This document shows positions 50,423 through 58,033 of a stretch of DNA of 64,000 bases, one piece after another (position 1 is the stretch's first letter; the number at the start of each line of letters is the position of its first letter). Under the pieces are notes generated by a model. The model saw nothing but the letters and a program-made list of their open reading frames with translations. It ran no database searches and had not been told where the DNA came from. The DNA comes from Desulfobacteraceae bacterium. Lineage in GTDB: Bacteria > Desulfobacterota > Desulfobacteria > Desulfobacterales > Desulfobacteraceae. The stretch is taken from NCBI GenBank assembly GCA_016744295.1, contig JADGEQ010000022.1, positions 1 through 64,000 of the forward strand. Direction: 5' to 3'. Position numbers and translations under genes: made by a program.

Positions 50423-50983
50423 ATGAGCTATAAACCTACACGTTATCTTCTTGCGGCAATTGTCTCTTTCTGGGTCGGAATGGCTGGAATCGCCCAGGCC
50501 GTCACTATTAATGCCAGCGCCACGATTTCGACAGCCACTCTTACCATAAACGCGGTGACCGATCTGGACTTTGGTACCATTGTTGTTACAGGCATTTCCG
50601 AAATTCTCATTGATGCCTCCGCTGCCGTGGCGCCTGTTGCCTCCACGGTTAATTTGGGAACGGCCTCTATTACCGTTGCCGGAACAAGCGGGCTGGTCCA
50701 GGTGACAAGTCCTGTGGATGCCACTGTAGACATCACCTATTCAGTGGTCGGTGATAGTGGCGGTACAGATGTACTTGACGATAGTGCCGGCACACCAAAC
50801 ACCATGGGCTTTACTGCGGCAAACATGCGGGCCTATTCAACCGGCGGGGGAACCATCCCCGGAACCCTGGCCCTGACCGCCAATACACCAGCAGATGTTC
50901 ATGTTGGTGGCCTCCTCCAAATCGGAGCCAGTCAGACGCCAGGAACCTATGGTGGCGTTATTACCGTTAACGTAGTGTATTAA
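50423..50983 (+). CDS. DUF4402 secreted protein, candidate pilus/fibre subunit
   Basis: A 186-residue precursor. The ATG at 50423 has AAAGGA nearby and begins a clear signal peptide ending 'GIAQA-VTI'; the frame is open 48 codons upstream. The mature part is all beta strands and has the DUF4402 pattern: 'LDFGTIVVT' near the N-terminus, 'VHVGGLLQIGASQTPGTYGG', and a final 'VITVNVVY' strand like those of chaperone-assembled subunits. A second, related protein and a PapD-like chaperone follow, supporting a fibre role. It may be the main structural subunit. Confidence 0.75.
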   Translation: MSYKPTRYLLAAIVSFWVGMAGIAQAVTINASATISTATLTINAVTDLDFGTIVVTGISEILIDASAAVAPVASTVNLGTASITVAGTSGLVQVTSPVDATVDITYSVVGDSGGTDVLDDSAGTPNTMGFTAANMRAYSTGGGTIPGTLALTANTPADVHVGGLLQIGASQTPGTYGGVITVNVVY

Positions 50984-50999
50984 GGTAGTTAGGCGGATA

Positions 51000-51485
51000 A
51001 TGGCCGGGAAAAAGGGATTCCAATATGTTTTTTGCCTGGCCGCAGCCTTTGTTTTTGCTTGGCCCACACTTGTGAGTGCCGGGAATGTATCATCTGTGGT
51101 GCCCATGTCCTTTGGCAATATCGTCAATCCCCCTTCAGGAGATCTAATTGAAATTAATGCATCTGCAGGCGTTGCTCTGCCCAGGGTCTATGGGTCGGGA
51201 GCTTCCTTTATAAACGGAGGGAACAGCGGATTAATTAGGGTGTTCTCAGACACCCCCGGTGAAACCATCACCCTGATATATCCGGCCAGCGTGGGTGTAA
51301 ACGGGGGAGGCGCCACCCATACCATTGAGCAGTTTGCCCTACGATCCACAGCCAGCCCGGTGATCAGCAACGGTGTGGGCTTCTTGGATTTTCACATTGG
51401 CGGATTGCTTCATATCAAAAGTGGCCAGCCTGATAGCAGCTATAATTTTGATATCACTATTACAGTCCAGTTTGATAATCCATGA
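51000..51485 (+). CDS. Second DUF4402-like secreted protein
   Basis: A 161-residue precursor with a signal peptide ending 'TLVSA-GNV'. 'VPMSFGNIVNPPSGDLIEIN' corresponds to the DUF4402 N-terminal strand, and 'FLDFHIGGLLHIKSGQPDSS' with 'FDITITVQFDNP' to the C-terminal ones. It starts 17 bases after the first DUF4402 stop, in the same operon. Being different from the first, it may be a minor or tip subunit. It contains no obvious adhesin domain. Confidence 0.72.
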   Translation: MAGKKGFQYVFCLAAAFVFAWPTLVSAGNVSSVVPMSFGNIVNPPSGDLIEINASAGVALPRVYGSGASFINGGNSGLIRVFSDTPGETITLIYPASVGVNGGGATHTIEQFALRSTASPVISNGVGFLDFHIGGLLHIKSGQPDSSYNFDITITVQFDNP

Positions 51486-51506
51486 TCATAAGGAGTCGGT
51501 GTTGCC

Positions 51507-52340
51507 ATGAAAACAGGTCCCATGAAAATTAGTTTTATCCTTTTAGCGATAGTTCTACCGGGGTTCCTGGCATCCCCCCTTTACGCCCTTACCCGGGGGG
51601 TGCTGCTCAGCCCGACCCGGGTGGTCATGGAAGGAAGAGAGCGGGCTGCCATTGTCAAAATAATAAATCCGGATGTCCAGGCCAATACCTATAAGATAAG
51701 CCTGATTTCCATTCGCATGGATGATTTTGGGCGCAAAATTCAAGTCAAGGAGCCCAGTAAAGCGGAACAATCTGTCATGAAAATGATCCGGTTTTCACCC
51801 AGGCGGGCCACCCTGGGACCAAAGGAATGGCAGACGGTCCGGCTCATGGTCAGAAAACCGGCAGACCTTGCGCCTGGAGAATACCGTGCTCATCTCAAGG
51901 TGGTGCCCATTCCGGACCAATCATCCAAGCCCGGTGAATCCAAAGACTCCGAGGGGGTAAGTATCAACCTGGATGTGGTATTCAGTATCACTATTCCGAT
52001 TATTGTCCGCCAGGGACAAGGGGATGTAAAAATTATTCCCGGCACTCCATCCCTGAAAAAATTGGACAAAACAAATACCTATTCACTGGAAAGTCGGCTG
52101 ACCCGGCAGGGCTTGCATTCAGCCTATTTTAATGTTCTGGCCTATAAACCTTCCGGCTCTGACTCGGTAAAGATAGGAGAACTTAAGGGACTCTCTTTTT
52201 ATACCCCCAACACTTTTCAGATTGTGAACATTCCCCTGAATACCCTGCCGGATCTCGGCGGTATCATTGAACTCAGGATCCAGAATCTTGAAACAAAGGA
52301 CAAGCCCATGATGGGCTCATGGTCCTTTAATTTAGAGTGA
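51507..52340 (+). CDS. PapD-like periplasmic chaperone
   Basis: A 277-residue precursor with AAGGAG upstream and a signal peptide ending near 'LYA-LTR'. 'GVLLSPTRVVMEGRERAAIV' gives the first strands. 'FSPRRATLGPKEWQTVRLMV' matches the G1 region in which pilus chaperones hold subunits, and 'PADLAPGEYRAHLKVVPIPD' follows. The classical Arg/Lys anchor pair cannot be placed with certainty. It follows two DUF4402 genes with short gaps and converges, with 9 bases of overlap, on the usher-like gene. Confidence 0.78.
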   Translation: MKTGPMKISFILLAIVLPGFLASPLYALTRGVLLSPTRVVMEGRERAAIVKIINPDVQANTYKISLISIRMDDFGRKIQVKEPSKAEQSVMKMIRFSPRRATLGPKEWQTVRLMVRKPADLAPGEYRAHLKVVPIPDQSSKPGESKDSEGVSINLDVVFSITIPIIVRQGQGDVKIIPGTPSLKKLDKTNTYSLESRLTRQGLHSAYFNVLAYKPSGSDSVKIGELKGLSFYTPNTFQIVNIPLNTLPDLGGIIELRIQNLETKDKPMMGSWSFNLE

Positions 52341-55300
52341 TCCTGCAGAGGAAAAGTTTATGGGTTCGGCATAAAACCCCTTCTGACTAAGGGATGCGGC
52401 CAAATTTCGGGCATCGGATTGGTCATCAAACTGACCCATAATCACCCGGTACCAGATTCCTTTTTTCCCTAGGTCGCTTCGTCTGATGGAAAGGCGTTCA
52501 TCAAAAGTACCCAGGGCAGTACTGATACTTTTCAACCCCTGAACCGCGTCGTACACAGTCTTATAGGAGGCGGTATGCACCCCAAACTGACTTCCCTTTT
52601 CAATGGGGCGGGGCTGGCAATAGGGAACCTTGTTTTTAATCTGTGTGGAAAGGGTTTCAGCCTGGGCCGGGGTGGCAAACTTACCGGCGATCACCCGGTG
52701 CCAGATCCCCTTGCCGGGACCCAGGTCTGTGGTGCGGATGGTAAAGGGCTGGTTTTTAAGCAACCCCGGGTAATCGGCTTTCAGCTTTAGAATATTCAGC
52801 CGGGCATTTTCCTTTGTCCGTGTGGAACTTAAATGAACCCCAGTTGTTTTCCCAAGGGTTATCTTTTTTGCGTACACCCTTGTGGTTCCGGTTGTGGACT
52901 GTATGGCCTGTTGCATGCTGCCGAGTAGATTTTTATCATCTGTGGCACCGGCAATGACCCGGTACCAGGTCCCTTTTTCCGGACCCAGACCTGTTTTCTG
53001 AATGGTGAATTCAGCCTGGCCCAGTAATTCTTTATACTTATTTTTCTGGAACCCAATGCCGGCAACGGCTTTGTCAAGGGTTCTGTATGAGGAGAGATGA
53101 AGACCAAAATGCTGTTTCACAGATCCTTTCTCAGCTATTCTGGCTGAATGTCCGGTTTGTTTCATTTTTTCCGGGGCAGGGGCTTTTTCTACCTGGGGGG
53201 GGGCAGGTACCGGCTCTACAGCCAGGGGGATGGATATTTTTGGCATAAATACCAGGTCAAAACCGTTCACCACAGTACCGTCATCCCCAATGGTGACAGA
53301 AAGGGGATCCATTTTACTGGTTCCCAGATTCTTTTCAAAGTCAGGATCAAGCCTTACAGAATAATCCCCAGGCGGAATTTTCATAAACAGATAAAACCCA
53401 TCATACTCTGATTTTACTTGTTGAATTACTTCCCCTGAACTGTTTAAAAGCTGCAAAGGTGCATGGTTCAGGCTCTTTTTTCCTCCTTTTTTATTTTCCA
53501 TGAACAGGGTGCCGTCAATCTCGCCGGTGGTGATTACCGGAATATCAATGGTTTCCACATGGCCGGGCCTGGGCAATATGGAATTCCCCTTCTTTCCGGG
53601 CTCCCAAAAGGGGTCTTCCAGGCTTTGGGTTTTTAAGGTGATATCCGTGGGTACATTTTTCCGCAGCCCGGTAATAAAGGCAATTCCGTCGGCGTTGGTG
53701 GCCGCGGTCTTATACGCTTGAACCGCTTTGATCTCTGCCCCTTCCAGGGGTTCATCCCCATGGTCAAAGACCTTGTTGTTGTTGTTATCCAGAAAAACCT
53801 TGGCAGAGACGGCTCCAAGACCTGCTTCCCTGGCAGAAGAAAATTTAGGGGTTTTGGATCTGGGTTCCATGCCGAATGATGTGGAAAAGGAGAGAAACGC
53901 ACCGTAGTCATCATCTGAATTATATGACAGACTGGGAGAAAGGATAAACTTCCCATTGTTCCAGTTCATCCCCACGGTTCCGGTGGTCAGATCGCTATTC
54001 CCCATATCATGGGTAAGAGTGAATTCCGAACTAAGCTCCCGGTTCAGATTATATAACCCTGAAACCCCGGCTTTAGACAATTCTGCCTCAGGATAAAAAT
54101 CATAATCCAAATTTGTGCGTAACCGGAATTTGCCCAATTGTGAGGTGGTCTGGATCCCCCCTTCCAGTGTGGGATAGTCTTCAGATATTTTGGTATCATC
54201 TCTCCATTGGAGGTAGTTGTTGATATAGGTCTCTTTAACATTGGCGGAAAACCGTGCGCCGAAAATCTGTTCGTCAGAGGTATCCCGTTTGGTATTTTTT
54301 AAATTTAAGGAAAAGGGAATTTCCGGTGTATTTTGGGTGGCGTCGATGGAACCAAAAGCGGAAATATCGGTTTGTGATTTTATTTTATTTGATTTGTCAG
54401 TCTCCCCCTCTCTTGTAAAATCGTGATAAAATTGTTGTTTGATCTTAATATCCATTGGGCCGATTTTCTTCTGCCCCAAGGCCTCTATCGCATCCCCGCC
54501 GTTCAAATCATGGATATAATCCCCGCTGATATAGATCTCTTTGAAAAGGCCTTGGGCACCGATATTAAGATAATCGTGGGGGTCATCATTGATTTTCTGG
54601 GATAAGATTCCCCCCTGTAACGACAGATTCTGGCTCAGGCCGTACCTATACCTGCCTATCAGCCTGAGGGATTCCTTATCTGCTGTCTCTGGAACATATT
54701 GGCGCGGATCATACAGCTTTTCATCCTTTTGGGTGGCAGAGAACTGGTATTGATGTTCACCCGGCTTGATCATATTGCTTCCCACATTGATACGCTTGAC
54801 CTCTTCTCTTTCCTGGCCCTGGGGACCGTAAAATTTCAAGGTAAATTCATTATTGCCGTAATAGAGGGGGACATCATCAAAATCATACCGGCCTTCAGTC
54901 CCCACCCGCTGGTTGTCCAGGAGCACTCTGTTGCGGTATAATTCAACATCCCATCCCGGGGCCAAGTTGCCTGCAAAAAAGGTGGTGTCGTATTCGCTGG
55001 TGATATTGAGGGGAAGGTTGCCCAGGGTTGCTCCCCTCTCAAATTTCCCGCCACCCACAATGGGGAAACTGGGGATACGAACATCTCCCAGGCCAATGCT
55101 GGTTGCCTTTAAGGGGCCCAGAAGTTCTCCTTTGGGATCTTCCCGCTGGAGGGTCAGCCGGGTGGTGGTGAATTTTTCTTTGTCATCCCCGGTAATATAG
55201 AGTTCTGAGTTCATAAACCCAAGATCTCCTTTGCCCAGAAGGTAATAGTTTCCCGTTTCCTTGTTCTGGGTTGAATCCGTGTCTTTATATCGTCCGGAAA

Positions 55301-56288
55301 ATCCAAAATCCACAAACATGGGATCCATAAAGCTGTATTCCGGTGGCTTTAGGGGCAGTTTTGCGTCATAGGGCGTTTTCCCCTTCCCCCTCTGATACCC
55401 CTCTTTCCTGGCAAGACCAGCCTGAAAGGGCAGTTCTTCTTTTGGGTCAAGATTCAGGGATTGATCACTGAAATCATAGGAAAATCCAATGGGAAACCAG
55501 CTTTCCAAGATCTTGGTATCCACGAAAACATCGTCATCCCCCACCATAAACTGACCCGGTTCAAGTTGAACTTCCCGTCCATCAACCATTCCCTGTCCGG
55601 ATGAAATGTTCAAATGAAACCTGCGGTCTTCGGATAAAAACCATCCCTTGGATTCTCCCTGCTCCATGTTGGTATGGATATTAAAATCGATGATCCGGGC
55701 CAGTTCTTCCAGGGGAACAAAGAGGTTTCCGGATTTGTCATATCCCATGAAAGCCGGGCTCAGTATATAATTTCCCGTTCTGACATTCAAAATGACTTCC
55801 TGGGAGAGATTGCCGCTGGTGGGGGGTGATGGCCCAGGGGAAGAGCTCTGGACCACAGCATCGGTCCCGGTTTCAAGGGTCAAAGACCCGGGGCTGCTGC
55901 TTGCCGGTGTTTGGGCATGAATTTCCGGCAACCCGGGCGCTGCAGGCGTCTGGCTAGGCAATTCCAACTGGTCTGCAGTAAAGAGGTGGATTCCCTTCTT
56001 GTTCAGATTTTGGGTCAGGGCGTCAAAATGCGCCCGGTCGATTTCTTCACCCTGTCGAATATTTTCCAGCAATCCGTGGCGTTCAATAACCATGTCGGCC
56101 ATCTCAAGGGCAAGATCGTCATTTTTCTGACGAAGGGCCTGCCATTGACCATACTGGGCCGTGGGCTTGAGCAGGGATGTTGCCTCTGCAATCCGCCAGG
56201 TACTGGAAAATGTATCTCTGCCCTTTCTGTCAGGAAATATAGGCTTCTGCCCTTCCCTGACAGGAAATGCATGAGAAATCGATGTCAT
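52332..56288 (-). CDS. Usher-like outer-membrane protein fused to three SPOR repeats
   Basis: A 1318-residue protein. Residues about 165-300 resemble the N-terminal usher domain; 320-840 are strand-rich and barrel-like with 'PGWDVELYRNRVLLDNQRVG' and 'GRYDFDDVPLYYGNNEFTL', as in ushers. Residues about 840-970 form an SdrD-B/CNA-like fold ('VSAKVFLDNNNNKVFDHGDE'). Three SPOR-like repeats end the protein, each with a 'GIWYRVIAG'-type strand (near 1130, 1205 and 1285). SPOR domains bind denuded peptidoglycan. No signal peptide is visible: an in-frame TAG lies just upstream and the first 40 residues are hydrophilic. It is opposite to its chaperone, unlike normal operons. Confidence 0.75.
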   Translation of the reverse strand: MTSISHAFPVREGQKPIFPDRKGRDTFSSTWRIAEATSLLKPTAQYGQWQALRQKNDDLALEMADMVIERHGLLENIRQGEEIDRAHFDALTQNLNKKGIHLFTADQLELPSQTPAAPGLPEIHAQTPASSSPGSLTLETGTDAVVQSSSPGPSPPTSGNLSQEVILNVRTGNYILSPAFMGYDKSGNLFVPLEELARIIDFNIHTNMEQGESKGWFLSEDRRFHLNISSGQGMVDGREVQLEPGQFMVGDDDVFVDTKILESWFPIGFSYDFSDQSLNLDPKEELPFQAGLARKEGYQRGKGKTPYDAKLPLKPPEYSFMDPMFVDFGFSGRYKDTDSTQNKETGNYYLLGKGDLGFMNSELYITGDDKEKFTTTRLTLQREDPKGELLGPLKATSIGLGDVRIPSFPIVGGGKFERGATLGNLPLNITSEYDTTFFAGNLAPGWDVELYRNRVLLDNQRVGTEGRYDFDDVPLYYGNNEFTLKFYGPQGQEREEVKRINVGSNMIKPGEHQYQFSATQKDEKLYDPRQYVPETADKESLRLIGRYRYGLSQNLSLQGGILSQKINDDPHDYLNIGAQGLFKEIYISGDYIHDLNGGDAIEALGQKKIGPMDIKIKQQFYHDFTREGETDKSNKIKSQTDISAFGSIDATQNTPEIPFSLNLKNTKRDTSDEQIFGARFSANVKETYINNYLQWRDDTKISEDYPTLEGGIQTTSQLGKFRLRTNLDYDFYPEAELSKAGVSGLYNLNRELSSEFTLTHDMGNSDLTTGTVGMNWNNGKFILSPSLSYNSDDDYGAFLSFSTSFGMEPRSKTPKFSSAREAGLGAVSAKVFLDNNNNKVFDHGDEPLEGAEIKAVQAYKTAATNADGIAFITGLRKNVPTDITLKTQSLEDPFWEPGKKGNSILPRPGHVETIDIPVITTGEIDGTLFMENKKGGKKSLNHAPLQLLNSSGEVIQQVKSEYDGFYLFMKIPPGDYSVRLDPDFEKNLGTSKMDPLSVTIGDDGTVVNGFDLVFMPKISIPLAVEPVPAPPQVEKAPAPEKMKQTGHSARIAEKGSVKQHFGLHLSSYRTLDKAVAGIGFQKNKYKELLGQAEFTIQKTGLGPEKGTWYRVIAGATDDKNLLGSMQQAIQSTTGTTRVYAKKITLGKTTGVHLSSTRTKENARLNILKLKADYPGLLKNQPFTIRTTDLGPGKGIWHRVIAGKFATPAQAETLSTQIKNKVPYCQPRPIEKGSQFGVHTASYKTVYDAVQGLKSISTALGTFDERLSIRRSDLGKKGIWYRVIMGQFDDQSDARNLAASLSQKGFYAEPINFSSAGSL

Positions 56289-56401
56289 TCCGTTTTCCTA
56301 AAAAATAGTTATTATTACCAGCCTATTTCGGAGCTGTGTGATTGAAATTAGCAAGCTTTGTGCCAGAAGAGGAAAAGGTCTTGACTGGATTTTGGCCCCT
56401 C

Positions 56402-56476
56402 AGTTTTTATCTTTTTGATCCTGAAGGCCATCACATGGAAGTCTGGCAGTCCATAGGCGATGATATTTCAAAATAG
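56402..56476 (+). pseudogene. C-terminal remnant of a glyoxalase/VOC protein
   Basis: The 25-codon piece 'SFYLFDPEGHHMEVWQSIG' to a TAG matches the C-terminal strand of VOC-family (glyoxalase/fosfomycin resistance) proteins, including the metal-binding glutamate in 'HMEV'. The upstream frames are broken. The rest of 56289-56722 has no other gene. Confidence 0.5.
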
Positions 56477-56722
56477 AAAGTTTTACAAACTTGATCTAAA
56501 TCAATGATTTCGTCGAGAAGATCTATTACACTCCATGGTAATTGTCGGCAAACCATCCGGTAACGCTTTTAGGGAAAATATTTTCTGGACAAGCTACCTG
56601 ATTAAACCCCTCTCTCCTCCGGCATGAAGATTTTCCTATTGGTGAATGAAAGAATCGCTAAAGATAGGGTTCGAATTATGTAGGTTGAATTTGAATCACA
56701 GCATATTTTTTTGGAGGACAAA

Positions 56723-56842
56723 ATGACATTCAGTTCGCTCAATGAGTTCAGGCAATCAATCACAGAAGATGATATTTACGAGGATAGAAAAAAATACCCG
56801 GATATTTGGATATCACTCGTTCAGATTGTATGGAATTGTTAA
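56723..56842 (+). CDS. Small protein of unknown function
   Basis: A 39-residue frame with a good TTGGAGGA ribosome site 5 bases before the ATG. It is acidic at first ('FRQSITEDDIYEDRKKYPDI') and ends hydrophobic. It lies 25 bases before the HPP gene and may be co-transcribed. I do not recognise it; it could be a truncated larger protein. Confidence 0.4.
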   Translation: MTFSSLNEFRQSITEDDIYEDRKKYPDIWISLVQIVWNC

Positions 56843-56867
56843 GTGTCTATAAGTCAGGAGAGGTGCT

Positions 56868-57407
56868 TTGATATTATTTTTTAAAAAAATGAAGGGGGGT
56901 AGTAAACCTCCTTCGGCAGTGAGCTTTTCAGAGATTATGTGGTCATGGATTGGTGCTTTTTTAGGTATAGCACCCGTCGCTTTTTTAAATTACACTATTT
57001 TTTACGGTAATGACCTGGTGTACATTATTGGATCTTTTGGTGCGTCAGCCGTATTAATATACGGCGCCGTAAGAAGCCCTTTGGCACAACCCAGAAACCT
57101 TGTCGGTGGTCACCTTATTTCTGCGGTTATTGGTGTGATTGCCTATAAATTATTTTATCCATTCCCCTGGTTTGCATGTTCATTTGCCGTTGCCACAGCA
57201 ATCGCAGCAATGCACGCCACCAAAACGCTGCATCCACCTGGCGGAGCTACAGCTCTGATAGCTGTCATCGGAAGTGAAAAGATTCATGCCCTTGGTTTTT
57301 GGTATATATTCGTTCCGGTTGGTGTGGGTGTCGTCATTATGTTAATCGTTGCTCTGATCGTAAACAATCTGGCTAAAAACCGCCGGTATCCGGAATTTTG
57401 GTATTAA
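56868..57407 (+). CDS. HPP-family membrane protein
   Basis: A 179-residue protein with four or five hydrophobic helices. It starts with TTG, with GGAG 7 bases upstream. 'SFGASAVLIYGAVRSPLAQP', 'NLVGGHLISAVIGVIAYKLF', and 'THATKTLHPPGGATALIAVI'-like text (the conserved HPPGGAT motif) define the family. HPP proteins are inner-membrane proteins, and some have been linked to nitrite transport. The next gene is a hemerythrin, so a role in nitrogen oxide or oxygen handling is possible but not shown. Confidence 0.85.
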   Translation: MILFFKKMKGGSKPPSAVSFSEIMWSWIGAFLGIAPVAFLNYTIFYGNDLVYIIGSFGASAVLIYGAVRSPLAQPRNLVGGHLISAVIGVIAYKLFYPFPWFACSFAVATAIAAMHATKTLHPPGGATALIAVIGSEKIHALGFWYIFVPVGVGVVIMLIVALIVNNLAKNRRYPEFWY

Positions 57408-57454
57408 GACAATTTAGATTTTCTATTTGGAATATTAAATTATGATGAGGGGCA

Positions 57455-58012
57455 ATGAAACCGTTAGCAAAATTGACAAAAGAACATGGTCATATACTTG
57501 AAGGCCTTGATTATCTTTCCAGGGCAAAGGATGCGCTTGAGAAAAACAGGTGCCCCTCAAAGAAATTCTTTGAATCTGCCGTCCTGTTTTTCAGGGAATA
57601 TGCCGACAAATTCCATCATTATAAAGAGGAGTATCTTCTATTCAGCTTTCTTGCCAGGAATAAGCAAGGAGAAATTGATCTTGAAATGGGTTCTCTTCGA
57701 TATCAACATGAACTGAACCGGGAGTGTATCGCTAAAATTGAAAAATCTATCAACGGTTATGGAATGGGAAGTGAAATTGCAATTACAACACTTTTAATGA
57801 ATCTTGCCGCATTTATCTCTATTCTAAGGCGCCACATTTACAGAGAAGATCAATTGTTTTTTCCAATGGCTGAAGCTGAATTATCTGAAAATGAACGAGA
57901 AATTTTACAAAATCAGTTTGATCAGGAAGAGGCGGCTATGGATGGCGAAAGCATCATCCATAGAAATCAGAAAAGACTTCAGGACATGGCTGCATTGATA
58001 TCCAGGATATAA
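57455..58012 (+). CDS. Hemerythrin HHE-domain protein
   Basis: A 185-residue helical protein. Iron ligands of a four-helix hemerythrin-like site are visible as 'LTKEHGHILEGLDYLS', 'FHHYKEEYLLFSFL', 'YQHELNRECIAKIE', and 'LRRHIYREDQLFFPMAE'. The family binds a di-iron centre and acts in oxygen or NO sensing and iron-sulfur repair. It follows the HPP gene by 47 bases and precedes the kinase fusion by 21 bases, so the three may form one operon for oxidative or nitrosative stress. Confidence 0.85.
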   Translation: MKPLAKLTKEHGHILEGLDYLSRAKDALEKNRCPSKKFFESAVLFFREYADKFHHYKEEYLLFSFLARNKQGEIDLEMGSLRYQHELNRECIAKIEKSINGYGMGSEIAITTLLMNLAAFISILRRHIYREDQLFFPMAEAELSENEREILQNQFDQEEAAMDGESIIHRNQKRLQDMAALISRI

Positions 58013-58033
58013 AAAAATGTGGTTGGGAGCGCT

